Shown here in pieces: positions 9,413 to 18,877 of a stretch of 64,000 bases of DNA. Where the stretch lies: contig NZ_QWGB01000004.1 of assembly GCF_003576345.1 (NCBI RefSeq), positions 186,001 through 250,000 of the forward strand, written 5' to 3'. Origin of the DNA: Henriciella barbarensis. Its GTDB lineage: Bacteria > Pseudomonadota > Alphaproteobacteria > Caulobacterales > Hyphomonadaceae. The notes under the pieces were generated by a model. The model was not told the DNA's origin. It ran no database searches and saw only the letters and a program-made list of their open reading frames with translations. Numbering within the stretch: the stretch's first letter is position 1; every line of letters starts with the position of its first letter. The position numbers were made by a program, and so were the translations under genes.

Positions 9413-12400
9413 GTGAACGGCAATACACTCAAAAAACATTTGCTGACGTCGGCGGTTTTCGCCGGTGCGGCAATGACGGTGTTCGCAGCACCTGCCTTTG
9501 CGCAGGATGATGTCGAAACCGTACCAGCGCAGGAAGAGGCTGAGGCGCGTCAACAGACGGTCGTTGTCACCGGCTCGCTCATTCCGCAATCCGGCAACCT
9601 GACGGCAACCAGCCCGGTCACCGAGCTTGATGCTGAGCAGTTCGACATCCGTGGTACGATCCGCGCTGAAGACCTCGTCAACACCCTGCCACAGGCATTC
9701 GGTGCTCAAGGTTCTTCGCTCGCGAACGGTGGTACCGGTACTGCTTCCGTCAACCTTCGTGGTCTCGGTTCCGAGCGTACGCTCGTTCTGATGAACGGCC
9801 GCCGCCTTCCATACGGCTCGCTGAACATCTCCGCACCAGACATCAACTCGATCCCGACCCAGCTGGTTGAGCGCGTTGACGTTCTGACCGGCGGTGCCTC
9901 GGCGACCTACGGTTCTGACGCTATTGCTGGCGTTGTGAACTTCGTCATGAACGACGATTTCGAAGGCTTCCAGATCGACGCCAATTACAGCTTCTATCAG
10001 CACAACAATGATGGTGAGCTTCAGGGTCTTCTGAAAGAATTCTCAGCCCTCAACTCAAGCCAGTATCGCGTGCCAAGCGGCTCTGTCGAAGATGGCGATG
10101 CCGTCGATGTCACCCTGATGGCTGGTGGCAACTTCGATAATGACCGCGGCCACATGATGGCTTTCGCGTCGTACCAGAACGTCAACGAAGTCCTTCAGGG
10201 CGACCGCGACTACGCACAGTGTGCGCTTGGTACCCGCAACAATGGCAATGAGTTCACCTGTGCAGGTTCGGGTACGAACCAGTTCACCAACCTGCTTGAT
10301 CTGGGCGGCGGTCTGCCAACCGGTACCTGGGGCCGCGTGGACCCATCGGGTTCTGGCCAGTTCATCGCGCGTGACTTCGTCACCGACACGTTCAACTTCA
10401 ACCCGTTCAACCACTTCCAGCGTCCGAACGAGAAGTACACGTTCGGCACGTTCCTGAACTATGACATCACGGACAATATCGAAGCCTATGGCGAGTTCAT
10501 GTTCGTTCAGAACGAAACCAACTCGCAGATCGCACCTTCCGGTGTGTTCGGCTACGGTGTCGCTGGTGCAGCTGGTGGTCTGAACTGTGACAACCCGTTC
10601 CTTTCGGCTCAGCAGACGTCCTTCATCGGCTGTGATGGCCTGGCGCCAGACGCTGTCGTCGGCGTTGGTTCGCTTCTGGCGCTTCGCCGGAACGTCGAAG
10701 GTGGTCCGCGTAACCAGGACATCCGTCACCAGACCTTCCGCAATGTCATCGGCATCCGCGGCGATCTGGAAGGCACCTCGATCGGCTACGATGTCTATGC
10801 ATCGTTCGCGAAAGTGGTCCGTACGGAAGTCTACAATAACGACCTCTCGATCCGTAAGCTGACGAACGCGCTCTACGCGGTTCCAGACGGCAATGGCGGC
10901 GTGGCGTGTAACGTCAACGTCGACACTGACCCAACCAATGATGACGCGGCCTGTGTGCCTTACGACATCTGGTCGGGTGCGGCTCCGGATCCAGCAGCGA
11001 TCGACTATGTTGTGAGCCCGCTGAACCGTAATGGCGACGTGACCCAGACGGTTATTTCCGGCAAGATGTTCGGTTCGCTTGGTGACTACGGCATTGCATC
11101 GCCAATGGCTGTCGACGCACCAGGCTGGGCCTTCGGTGCTGAATACCGCCGTGACACGCTCGACTCTAACCCGGATGCCGCATACCAGTCCGGTGACGGT
11201 GCTGGTCAGGGTGGTCCAACCCAGGCGATCTCTGGTTCGCAGAATGTCATCGACATCTTTGCAGAACTCGACATCCCGCTGGTTCAGGAACGTCCAGGCA
11301 TCTACGACCTGAACATGGACCTCGCCTATCGTAAGTCCTACTACGACAACGTCGATTCCGACGCGTACAAGGTTGGCCTTCAGTACTCGCCAACTTCGGA
11401 CTTCATGGTCCGCGGTTCGTTCCAGCGCGCTGTCCGTGCTGCGAACATCTTCGAACTGTTCTCGCCAGCAGGCCTGACGCTGTTCGACCCAGCAGATGGT
11501 GACCCATGTGCCGGCCCGAACCCACTGTTCACCCAGGCCCAGTGTGCAAACACCGGTCTTGACCCGGCGAACTATGGCGCGCAGGCGCTGACCAGCCCAG
11601 CTGGCCAGTACAACATCCTGACGGGTGGTAACGAAGACCTGGAACCAGAAGAGTCGGATACGTTCACGGTTGGTGCAGTGTTCACGCCGAGCTTCATCGA
11701 CGGCCTCACCGTGTCGCTCGACTACTTCAGCATCGAAGTGGAAGGCTACATCTCGACGGTGCCTGCCGAGACCTCGATCAACCAGTGTGCCCTGACCGGC
11801 GATGCATTCTTCTGCTCGCTCATCAACCGCGGTACTGGTGGCACGCTCTGGGCAAACCCGACTGGCTTCTTCATCGCGACGAACGTCAACACGGGTAGCC
11901 TCGAAACCACTGGCTTCGACCTTCAGGCGAACTACAGCTATGACGCAGGTGCGACCGGTGTCTTCAGCTTCGACTATGTCGGTACTTTCCTCGAAAGCCT
12001 CGAAGTTCAGTCGCTGCCGGACGCATCCGTCACGCCTCCGTTTGACTGTGTTGGCCTCTATGGCGGCCGCTGTCAGTCAAACTTCGGCAACGGTGCAAAC
12101 CCTGAGTATCGCCACAAGGCGAGCGCGACCTGGATGCCAATGGACGGCAAGCTGTCCGTCACGGGTACCTGGCGTCACTTCAGCGAAGTTGACCTCGACG
12201 CGTCCAACCCAGCGCCGATCAACGCTTCGTTCGACGCTCAGAACTACTTCGACCTGTCGTCGAGCTACCAGCTCCTGGACAACACCCGCATCCGCCTCGG
12301 TGTGAACAACGTCACGGATGAAGATCCGCCGCTGTCCTCCGTCGTTGGTACGGCCCCAGGTAACGGTAACACCTACCCGCAGGTGTACGACGCACTCGGC

Positions 12401-12436
12401 CGTTACATCTTCATGGGCGCCACGGTGGACTTCTAA
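9413..12436 (+). CDS. TonB-dependent outer-membrane receptor
   Basis: This 1007-residue receptor starts at GTG 9413 behind a strong GGAGG (9401-9405). A signal peptide covers residues 1-30 (cleavage after AFA). QTVVVTGSLIPQ at about 45 begins the TonB-box/plug region. The plug domain contains LRGLGSERTLVLMNGRR and SATYGSDAIAGVVN. The rest is a 22-stranded barrel ending in an aromatic residue (GATVDF), as required for BAM-mediated insertion. Its length and internal cysteines place it with the large peptide/oligosaccharide-type receptors of Caulobacterales; the ligand is unknown. No TonB-ExbBD genes are nearby. Codon use (CCA for Pro, GGT for Gly) differs from neighbouring genes and suggests high expression. 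A terminator follows. Confidence 0.93.
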   Translation: MNGNTLKKHLLTSAVFAGAAMTVFAAPAFAQDDVETVPAQEEAEARQQTVVVTGSLIPQSGNLTATSPVTELDAEQFDIRGTIRAEDLVNTLPQAFGAQGSSLANGGTGTASVNLRGLGSERTLVLMNGRRLPYGSLNISAPDINSIPTQLVERVDVLTGGASATYGSDAIAGVVNFVMNDDFEGFQIDANYSFYQHNNDGELQGLLKEFSALNSSQYRVPSGSVEDGDAVDVTLMAGGNFDNDRGHMMAFASYQNVNEVLQGDRDYAQCALGTRNNGNEFTCAGSGTNQFTNLLDLGGGLPTGTWGRVDPSGSGQFIARDFVTDTFNFNPFNHFQRPNEKYTFGTFLNYDITDNIEAYGEFMFVQNETNSQIAPSGVFGYGVAGAAGGLNCDNPFLSAQQTSFIGCDGLAPDAVVGVGSLLALRRNVEGGPRNQDIRHQTFRNVIGIRGDLEGTSIGYDVYASFAKVVRTEVYNNDLSIRKLTNALYAVPDGNGGVACNVNVDTDPTNDDAACVPYDIWSGAAPDPAAIDYVVSPLNRNGDVTQTVISGKMFGSLGDYGIASPMAVDAPGWAFGAEYRRDTLDSNPDAAYQSGDGAGQGGPTQAISGSQNVIDIFAELDIPLVQERPGIYDLNMDLAYRKSYYDNVDSDAYKVGLQYSPTSDFMVRGSFQRAVRAANIFELFSPAGLTLFDPADGDPCAGPNPLFTQAQCANTGLDPANYGAQALTSPAGQYNILTGGNEDLEPEESDTFTVGAVFTPSFIDGLTVSLDYFSIEVEGYISTVPAETSINQCALTGDAFFCSLINRGTGGTLWANPTGFFIATNVNTGSLETTGFDLQANYSYDAGATGVFSFDYVGTFLESLEVQSLPDASVTPPFDCVGLYGGRCQSNFGNGANPEYRHKASATWMPMDGKLSVTGTWRHFSEVDLDASNPAPINASFDAQNYFDLSSSYQLLDNTRIRLGVNNVTDEDPPLSSVVGTAPGNGNTYPQVYDALGRYIFMGATVDF

Positions 12437-12471
12437 GTCCTTCGAGGTTCCGGAAGAACGGAATATCAGGA

Positions 12472-12504
12472 AGGGGCGGCCTCACGGGGCCGCCCTTTTT
12501 CTTT
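12472..12504 (+). terminator. Intrinsic terminator after the TonB-receptor gene
   Basis: The arms GGGCGGCC (12474-12481) and GGCCGCCC (12488-12495) pair perfectly and are followed by TTTTTCTTT. Confidence 0.88.
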
Positions 12505-12555
12505 GGCTGGAACGGCCCGTTGCGGCAGTCTGTCCGCCCGCGTTATGAGCAGGTC

Positions 12556-13293
12556 ATGGCCCGAAACACGCCCATCCCACACATCCCGGACGAAGACCGT
12601 GCCTTTGTGCACGGCCTGCTCATCCACGAGGATGATCAGGTGCTTGCTTTCAACAAGCCGCCGGGACTCGCCGTGCAGATTGCTGGCGGTCGCGGCAAAT
12701 CGCTCGATTTTCTGCTCTGGGCGTTTGCGAAATCGAATGGCAAGCGCCCGCGCCTTGTTCACCGGATAGATTCCGGGACGTCCGGTGTCCTCGTGGTGGC
12801 ACGTACCAAGCCTGCCGCTGCTGCGCTCTCGCACGAATTCTCAGAACGTAACGCCTCCAAGACTTATCTCGCCATCGTGGCGGGCCAGCTGCCGACCGAG
12901 AGCGAGAGCGTCTGTTCAGAAGCGCTCCTGAAAGTGCCATCTGACAGGGGCGGGCGCGAGAAGATGATACCGGCCCCGGCAAAACAGAAAGGCGCGATGA
13001 GCGCTGAAACGCACTGGAAAATTCTGTCCCGGTCCGACAGCGTCGCACTGATTGAGGCGAAACCCGTCACAGGCCGCATGCATCAGATCCGGGCGCATTT
13101 GGCCGCGCTAGGCTGCCCCATACTCGGTGACCGTATTTATGGCTCCGGCAAGCTTTCAGCAAACCGGCTGATGCTTCATGCCGCGCGTCTCGATATCGCC
13201 CATCCTGATCCCGGCGCGGGCAGACTTCAGCTCGAAGCACCGCTTCCCGAAGATTTCCTCGCAAGAATGGAAGAGGCCGCCCTTTCGATCTGA
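12556..13293 (+). CDS. RluA-family pseudouridine synthase
   Basis: This 245-residue enzyme isomerises uridine to pseudouridine in rRNA or tRNA. The family motif HRIDSGTSG contains catalytic Asp72. The downstream PVTGRMHQIRAHL and CPILGDRIYG blocks are also present. It lacks an S4 domain, unlike the second RluA paralogue at 17813. The frame is open further upstream from a TTG at 12520, but that lies close behind the terminator; the ATG at 12556 preceded by GAGCAGG fits better. The RNA target cannot be assigned. Confidence 0.88.
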   Translation: MARNTPIPHIPDEDRAFVHGLLIHEDDQVLAFNKPPGLAVQIAGGRGKSLDFLLWAFAKSNGKRPRLVHRIDSGTSGVLVVARTKPAAAALSHEFSERNASKTYLAIVAGQLPTESESVCSEALLKVPSDRGGREKMIPAPAKQKGAMSAETHWKILSRSDSVALIEAKPVTGRMHQIRAHLAALGCPILGDRIYGSGKLSANRLMLHAARLDIAHPDPGAGRLQLEAPLPEDFLARMEEAALSI

Positions 13294-13327
13294 AACGACG
13301 GCCTCAATCTATCGGGTTTGAAGGTCG

Positions 13328-14536
13328 CTATTCAGCCGCTGGCGTCAGGCGGATCAGGCGGCCACCGGCATCATCTTCCAGCACATAGATCGCGCCATCC
13401 GGCCCCTGTTCCACTTCGCGGATACGCTTGCCCCATTCATAGCGCTCGGCCTCATCTGCTGTGGTCTCCATCGTGGAGGAGGTGCCACCAGAGCCCTGGT
13501 TGTCGAGCGGGGCCTGTTCGAACTCGACACGTATCAGTGCCTTGGAAGACAGCCCGCCTATAAAGGCGTCGCCCCGCCAGTCGATAAACGTCTCACCACC
13601 GTAAATGATAAGGCCAGCCGGACTTATGACCGGCGTCCAGGACAGGGCAGGGTTCTCATAGATCGGGAAATCCTCGTGAGTTCCGAAGAACTGCTTGCCG
13701 TTATAGTGCTCCCCATTCGAAACGATGGGATAGCCATAATTCTCGCCCTTGAGGATGAGGTTCAGCTCATCGCCGCCTGCCGGTCCCATCTCGTGCACCC
13801 AGAGCTGGCCGTCCGCGTCGAAGGCAACGCCCAGCATGTTGCGATGGCCTAGCGACCAGATGGTGTCGGCGACGCCGCCATTGCCATAGAACGGGTTATC
13901 CTCCAGCGGCGCGCCATCAATGGTCACGCGGATGACCTTGCCGAGGTTCATATCCATATTCTGTGCGGGGCTGAATTTCTGGCGCTCACTGGACGTGATG
14001 ATGAGGTTGCCATCCGGCGCGACGGCAAGGCGATGACCATAATGCCCATTGCCCGGCACTTTCTGTGACTGCTCCCAGATGCGGTTAACGCTGGTCAGGC
14101 TGCCGCCGTTTTCGGAAAGCTCCAGCGTTGCCTTGTCGACAACCGCGCCTGACAGCGTGTCATCCTGCGGATCGCGTTCAGCATAGGACAGGAAAACCGT
14201 TCCGTTCTCTGCGAAGTCCGGATGGATGATGATGTCGCCAAGGCCGCCCTGACCACGCATCGTGACTTGCGGCACATTCGCGATCTGGCCGAGCTTCGCG
14301 CCGTCGGTTCCGAGCAGCCAGAGGTCGCCGTCCTGCTCGGTCACCAGGGCGCGACCATCCGGCAGGAAGGTCATCGCCCAGGCCCCGTCAAAGGTTTCAA
14401 GCGCTTCAGCCGTCAGCACCGTACCTTCGGTGCCGCTTACTCTCATCATTTCGCCGGACGCTTGCGCAAGAGCGGTGAGGGCGAGAGCAGGGACGGCACA
14501 GGCGGCGAGGAGTGTTCTGGAAAAAGACGGGACCAT
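13328..14536 (-). CDS. PQQ-type sugar dehydrogenase (glucose/sorbosone family), exported
   Basis: The 402-residue product has a signal peptide (cleavage after ALTALAQA at about residue 25) and the six-bladed beta-propeller of the glucose/sorbosone dehydrogenase family. It oxidises aldose sugars in the periplasm with PQQ as cofactor. Family blocks seen are PWAMTFLPDG-like GAWAMTFLPDGR, GQGGLGDIIIHPDF, the His-containing NGHYGHRL and GHRNMLG, and ENYGYPIVSNGEHY. The start at 14536 has AAAGG upstream; an upstream in-frame start at 14575 would place residues before the signal peptide. It is convergent with the pseudouridine synthase. The true substrate is unknown; homologues called YliI or aldose sugar dehydrogenase are closest in style. 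Confidence 0.87.
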   Translation of the reverse strand: MVPSFSRTLLAACAVPALALTALAQASGEMMRVSGTEGTVLTAEALETFDGAWAMTFLPDGRALVTEQDGDLWLLGTDGAKLGQIANVPQVTMRGQGGLGDIIIHPDFAENGTVFLSYAERDPQDDTLSGAVVDKATLELSENGGSLTSVNRIWEQSQKVPGNGHYGHRLAVAPDGNLIITSSERQKFSPAQNMDMNLGKVIRVTIDGAPLEDNPFYGNGGVADTIWSLGHRNMLGVAFDADGQLWVHEMGPAGGDELNLILKGENYGYPIVSNGEHYNGKQFFGTHEDFPIYENPALSWTPVISPAGLIIYGGETFIDWRGDAFIGGLSSKALIRVEFEQAPLDNQGSGGTSSTMETTADEAERYEWGKRIREVEQGPDGAIYVLEDDAGGRLIRLTPAAE

Positions 14537-14619
14537 GGCTGGACCTTTCTGGCTGGCTGGCTGGTAAACTGCCACGCCAGATAGAACGCTTTTCGGGCTC
14601 GCCCAGCCTGTGGATTTAA

Positions 14620-15690
14620 TCAGCCATACCAGTCGAGCGCGTCATGGTCGGAGATAAGATCCACCGCACCGTTCAACATCCGGAAGAACATATTGTCGCC
14701 GCGCTCGGTCTGAGTGACCAGCATTGCCGCAAAATAGGCGGTGAAGAAATGCTGGTACGCCCCGGCCACATAATGGCGCAGGAAGTCGCTGCGATCATAG
14801 TCGGAGACGCCGAGACGGCTGAGTTCCTCAAGATAGAGGTCTACCAGCGCGCTCTCATTTGCCTGCCGCGTCGCAGGGTCGATGGCACCCGCAATGAAAT
14901 AGCCAACATCCGCGCCGCCTGGACCATAGCCAAAGCTCTGCCAGTCGACCACGGTGACCGGTTTGTCCTTGTTGGACAGGTCGAACAACATGTTATCGGG
15001 CCGGAAGTCGGAATGGATCAGGCATTTCTGCCCTTCGCGGCTCTCGCCATAACTGTCCATATTGCGCGAAAGCGCATCGCCGACCTTCATCGCTTCGGGC
15101 GTCACGCGGTCGGCGTACCGGGCCTTGAAACCGTCCCAGAGGCCCGCAATCATGTCAGGGTCCAGGACGTCCGGCGCATTCGTCGTGCCCATGACCCAGT
15201 CATACTCATCCAGATTTTCGTCCTGCCAGTAGGCCGAATGCAGCTTTGCGGCCTCTTTCAGGACCAGTTTTGCTTCTTCCAGTGTGACGCCTGCAAGCTG
15301 GTCGCCCTGTTCGGCAGGGGCCATGTCGCTCATCATGAGGACGAAATCATGCGTCTCTTCATTTACATCGGTGAAATAGCAATGCGGCGTCGAGATACGC
15401 GCATTTGGCTGCAGCAGCTGGTAGAACTTCACCTCGCGCAGATAATTGCCGAGCTGTATGCCCGTCGCGCGGCTCTCTGCGCCTTCTGACGGGAACTTCC
15501 CCACAATCGTGGCGGGCGCATCGGGCGAAGCTTCTGCGTAGTTCAGCTTGAAGCGAACGCAGTCGCCGATCTGCCCGGTGCCGACCTTGCCAGCTTCGAA
15601 TGAGGCAATGCGAGCCTCTATCCCGTCACTCTTGAGCGCCGCTGTCAGCCAGTCAGCGTCAATGTCTTTCCAGTCGCGAATATCAGGCAT
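14620..15690 (-). CDS. Phosphotransferase-fold protein (aminoglycoside/ecdysteroid-kinase-like)
   Basis: The 356-residue protein has the kinase-like fold of the APH/EcKinase superfamily. The catalytic loop is HSDFRPDNMLF (HxDxxxxN), and the metal-binding Asp is in VVDWQSFGYG in place of the classical DFG. A Gly-rich N-terminal segment (GKVGTGQIGDCVRF) would bind ATP. It is the last gene of a three-gene operon with an NTF2-like protein and an FAD oxidoreductase. The start at 15690 overlaps the preceding stop by eight bases; an upstream start would extend into that gene. Such kinases in catabolic operons of this class have been annotated as DUF1679 or acyl-CoA-dehydrogenase-linked. The substrate here is unknown. 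Confidence 0.78.
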   Translation of the reverse strand: MPDIRDWKDIDADWLTAALKSDGIEARIASFEAGKVGTGQIGDCVRFKLNYAEASPDAPATIVGKFPSEGAESRATGIQLGNYLREVKFYQLLQPNARISTPHCYFTDVNEETHDFVLMMSDMAPAEQGDQLAGVTLEEAKLVLKEAAKLHSAYWQDENLDEYDWVMGTTNAPDVLDPDMIAGLWDGFKARYADRVTPEAMKVGDALSRNMDSYGESREGQKCLIHSDFRPDNMLFDLSNKDKPVTVVDWQSFGYGPGGADVGYFIAGAIDPATRQANESALVDLYLEELSRLGVSDYDRSDFLRHYVAGAYQHFFTAYFAAMLVTQTERGDNMFFRMLNGAVDLISDHDALDWYG

Positions 15691-16057
15691 TGGCGGTCTC
15701 GCTAAGTGGATGGACGTAGACTTCATTGTGCTTGATCAGGCTGTTCTCGATCAGGACAAGGTCGAAGCCCCGTATCTTGCCCTCCTTGCCGCCTTCGCCG
15801 ATGTCGCAATACCAGCGCCCGCAGAAGCCACCCTGAATTGCCCAGACCAGTTCTGGTAAATAGGTCATGGGCGGTGTGGAGCTGAACAGTGTCTGAAGAT
15901 AGGCCTTCAGCGCCTCACGGCCCTCAACGCCGTGTGGCACCTGCGGGTCCTTGTAGACCGTGTCGGCTGAGTAAAAGCTGACCAGCCGATCCACATCCTT
16001 GTCTGTCCAGGCCTGTAGCCAGTCGGCATTGAAACGTTCGATATCCATGGGGCTCAT
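15683..16057 (-). CDS. NTF2-like (SnoaL-type) protein
   Basis: This 124-residue single-domain protein has the alpha+beta-cone NTF2 fold pattern: an N-terminal helix with FNADWLQAWTDKDVDRLVSFY, the DTVYKDPQVPHGVEGREAL segment, and a beta-rich C-terminal half. Members are small enzymes (ketosteroid isomerases, polyketide cyclases, hydrolases) or ligand-binding proteins. Its start overlaps the stop of the FAD oxidoreductase gene (ATGA), so it is made together with it and may act on the same metabolite. Confidence 0.8.
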   Translation of the reverse strand: MSPMDIERFNADWLQAWTDKDVDRLVSFYSADTVYKDPQVPHGVEGREALKAYLQTLFSSTPPMTYLPELVWAIQGGFCGRWYCDIGEGGKEGKIRGFDLVLIENSLIKHNEVYVHPLSETANA

Positions 16058-17283
16058 CCGTTCAGAACCCTTTCCTTGTGTGCATCCGTGAAGACTTCAG
16101 GCGGGACCATTTCCGGCCCGCCCATGATGGCAACCCCATGCAGGCCAAGGCTGGGGTCAGCCGCGGCGCGTTCGAGATAGCGCTTGCGCCGCTCCTTAGC
16201 GTCATCGCCGAACTCCATATCGAGCGAGGCCTGAAGGTGGCCTGCAAAGCGCAGCCGCCGCATCCGCTCGGAACGCTCGGCCGCGTATTCTGAAAAATCA
16301 GGCGCTTGTCCGGCAGGGGTCGCTTTCAGGATGTCAGACACCATGCGGACGTCGCGATAGGTAATTGAGAGCCCGAGACCATTGATCGGGTCATTCCAAC
16401 CCGCTGCATCGCCAATCAGGACGCACCCTTTTGCGAAGGGCTCATCAGTCCAGCTATCATTGTTGAAATAGGAGAGGAGCGGGCCTGCTGGTTTCCCGTC
16501 GGCGATCGCTTCATTTCCTGGCGCGCAATTCATCCGGAAGCTTTCCAGGAATTTGCGCGGACCATCTTCACCCGCGAACCGCCCCTTGTCTTCCAGGGCA
16601 TAGCCGCCATAGACGCGGACCTTGTCGCCGCCCTGCGGGAAGGCGAGAAAGCCGAAACTGCCCTCTGTGCCGATGGCCTGGCGTGTTTCGTCCCAACCTT
16701 CAACGCCTTCAACCAGAAGGCCCGCAAACCAGTGATGGGGTTTGTCCTGATGCAGCTTGATATCAGCTGCCTTGCGGGTCGGTGACATGCGTCCTTCCGC
16801 GCCAATAATCAGCGGAGCTGCGGCCGTACAGGTTTCGCCATCATGCTCGTAGGTGACTGCCGGTGCCGCGCCGAGCGTGATATCGGTGACGTTTACGTCG
16901 CGCACAGCCTTTGCGCCGCAACGGACCGCTTCGTCATACAATGTCTGGCAATGATGCGGATGACCAATGGTGAGCGGCCCCGGCACATTCTCCGCGAACA
17001 CGCCAAGCGGAAGCGCTGTTTCTTCAGCTGCTGTAGGGGCGCGGCTTTCATCATAGTGAACGTGAGACGTAATGTGATGGCCGCCTGCCTCTCGGAGCAG
17101 ATCGTAGAGACCGAGGCGATGAACTTCGACCACCCCCCATGGCGCGATCCATTCTCCCCTGACATGATCGGTAAAAGTGGCTGACTTTTCGAGGAGCAGC
17201 ACGGACTTGCCGGCGCGCGCCATTGTCGCTGCCATTGCGGATCCGCCGATGCCGCCACCGACGATGATCAGATCGTAATTCAT
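16054..17283 (-). CDS. FAD-dependent oxidoreductase/monooxygenase
   Basis: The 409-residue product has an N-terminal FAD-binding motif GGGIGGSA (Gly-x-Gly-x2-Gly) and the second FAD motif GDAAGWNDPINGLGLS, the pattern of class A flavoprotein monooxygenases, halogenases and geranylgeranyl-reductase-like enzymes. The start at 17283 has an excellent ribosome site (GGGAGGAAGAG). It is the first gene of the operon with the NTF2-like and kinase-like genes. A role in oxidising an aromatic, terpenoid or polyketide-like compound is plausible but not shown by the sequence. Confidence 0.85.
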   Translation of the reverse strand: MNYDLIIVGGGIGGSAMAATMARAGKSVLLLEKSATFTDHVRGEWIAPWGVVEVHRLGLYDLLREAGGHHITSHVHYDESRAPTAAEETALPLGVFAENVPGPLTIGHPHHCQTLYDEAVRCGAKAVRDVNVTDITLGAAPAVTYEHDGETCTAAAPLIIGAEGRMSPTRKAADIKLHQDKPHHWFAGLLVEGVEGWDETRQAIGTEGSFGFLAFPQGGDKVRVYGGYALEDKGRFAGEDGPRKFLESFRMNCAPGNEAIADGKPAGPLLSYFNNDSWTDEPFAKGCVLIGDAAGWNDPINGLGLSITYRDVRMVSDILKATPAGQAPDFSEYAAERSERMRRLRFAGHLQASLDMEFGDDAKERRKRYLERAAADPSLGLHGVAIMGGPEMVPPEVFTDAHKERVLNG

Positions 17284-17426
17284 CTCTTCCTCCCGGATGC
17301 CTCTTCGCGGACATTCACGTTGGCGCAAAGCGTATCGGCCGGTGCGCTGATGGCAAGACGCGACGCCGCGTCAGCGCTGGGGTGCAGGCTGTCAATTTCC
17401 GCCCAATCGCCGTAAAAGCCCTGTCG

Positions 17427-17816
17427 ATGAGCGGATTTCTCTATGTAGCTCTCGGTGGCGCGCTTGGCGCCAGCCTCCGCCATGGGGCGGGGCTTGCGGC
17501 TGTGCGCTTCGGGTTCAGCGGCTGGCCGTGGGCGACTTTCTTCGTCAATCTGCTGGGCAGCCTACTCATGGGACTGTTCATTGGCTGGCTGGCTTTCAAG
17601 GGTGAAAGCCTTGGCGGCGGGCAGGGCGCGCGTCTGTTCCTTGCAACCGGTCTCCTCGGCGGCTTCACGACATTCTCGGCTTTCTCGCTCGAGATCGCGC
17701 AATACATTCAGAAAGACGACTGGACCCGCGCCATTGCCTATGCGGGCCTATCCGTTGTAGCGGGCCTCGCTCTTGTTCTCATAGGCATGATGATCATGCG
17801 GAAGGTACTGGCATGA
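17427..17816 (+). CDS. crcB: Fluoride efflux channel
   Basis: The 129-residue protein has four membrane helices and the Fluc/CrcB signature: GGALGASLRHG, the NLLGSLLMG block containing the conserved Asn, and GGFTTFSAFSLE with the Phe-box residues. It exports fluoride. An upstream in-frame start at 17382 exists, but the ATG at 17427 gives the normal family length. It overlaps the next gene by ATGA (17813-17816). The 143-base upstream region shows no convincing fluoride riboswitch. Confidence 0.93.
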   Translation: MSGFLYVALGGALGASLRHGAGLAAVRFGFSGWPWATFFVNLLGSLLMGLFIGWLAFKGESLGGGQGARLFLATGLLGGFTTFSAFSLEIAQYIQKDDWTRAIAYAGLSVVAGLALVLIGMMIMRKVLA

Positions 17817-18808
17817 ATAGCCAAGTCATCAATGAAACTGTCAGCCCTAAGGAAGAAGGTACACGCCTCGACCGCTGGGTTAAGCGCCGCCTTAACGTCA
17901 CGCAGGGACAGATCGAAAAGCTGCTGCGCTCGGGCCAGATCCGCGTCGATGGCGCCCGCGCCAAGGCGAATACGCGTCTTGATGCCGGCATGGTCGTGCG
18001 CCTACCCCCTCTGCACCAGCCGACGGCCGCAGAGAAAAAGGCCCGCTCGGCAAGCACCGCGTCGGCCAAGGATGAGCAGTTCATGCGCGAAATGGTCATC
18101 TATGAGGATGAAGACCTGTTTGCGCTGAACAAGCCGGCTGGCATTGCCGTGCAGGGCGGCACAAAGCAGGGCGACCGTCATATTGATGGTATGCTCGACA
18201 TATTGTCGGACGGGGAATACCGCCCGAAACTCGTACACCGCCTCGACAAGGAAACCTCCGGCCTCCTTCTGATCGCGCGTCACCCGGCGTCTGCGGCATG
18301 GCTAGGCGACCTCTTCCGCTCACGCGACATGGAAAAGGTCTACTGGGCCGTCACTGTCGGCGCGCCGAAGCCGCCTGCCGGACAGGTGCGTTGCTGGATG
18401 ACGAAGGGCGAAGGCTCTGAAGGCCGCGAGCGTATGGTCCAGTGCGCGCAGAATGATGAAGGCGCGCGCCACGCGATTACGGATTATATCACGGTCTCTC
18501 AGGCCGGTCAGAAAGCCGCCTGGGTCGCGCTTCGCCCCCAAACGGGCCGGATGCACCAGCTGCGCTTCCATATGCATGAGCTGGGCACCTCGATCCTGGG
18601 TGATGACAAGTACATGACCCGCCGCGAAGTGCCTCAGGGCGTCGCCAATGGTCTGCATCTTCATGCACGCGCGTTGCAGATACCGCGCAAGAACAAGAAG
18701 CCGCTTCTGCTGCAGGCGCCACTGTCCGGCCATATGAAACGGACCTTCGATACGCTTGGATTCCTCGAACAGGAAGCCGGCAAGGACCCGCTTGAGCTGT
18801 TTATCTAA
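17813..18808 (+). CDS. rluC: RluC/RluD-type pseudouridine synthase with S4 domain
   Basis: The 331-residue enzyme has an N-terminal S4 RNA-binding domain (about residues 10-70, with GTRLDRWVKRRL and SGQIRVDGARAK), followed by the RluA catalytic domain with HRLDKETSGLL. Asp145 is the catalytic residue. It probably modifies 23S rRNA. The order crcB, this gene, HAD phosphatase, ATP12 is shared with many alphaproteobacterial chromosomes, which supports the assignment. The choice between RluC and RluD cannot be made with certainty. Confidence 0.88.
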   Translation: MNSQVINETVSPKEEGTRLDRWVKRRLNVTQGQIEKLLRSGQIRVDGARAKANTRLDAGMVVRLPPLHQPTAAEKKARSASTASAKDEQFMREMVIYEDEDLFALNKPAGIAVQGGTKQGDRHIDGMLDILSDGEYRPKLVHRLDKETSGLLLIARHPASAAWLGDLFRSRDMEKVYWAVTVGAPKPPAGQVRCWMTKGEGSEGRERMVQCAQNDEGARHAITDYITVSQAGQKAAWVALRPQTGRMHQLRFHMHELGTSILGDDKYMTRREVPQGVANGLHLHARALQIPRKNKKPLLLQAPLSGHMKRTFDTLGFLEQEAGKDPLELFI

Positions 18809-18877
18809 AGGTCCGAGCCCTGGCGTGCTCGTCTCCGGAACTGCCCACGCACGTGTACGCACATTGGATTAGCTGAA

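Noticed and set aside
17284-17426. Possible fluoride riboswitch before crcB
   Set aside because: The characteristic conserved loop sequences and pseudoknot pairing could not be found in the 143 bases upstream.
18830-18877. EcfG promoter before the HAD phosphatase gene
   Set aside because: GGAAC is present, but the base run 16 positions later is CGCA, two mismatches from CGTT.
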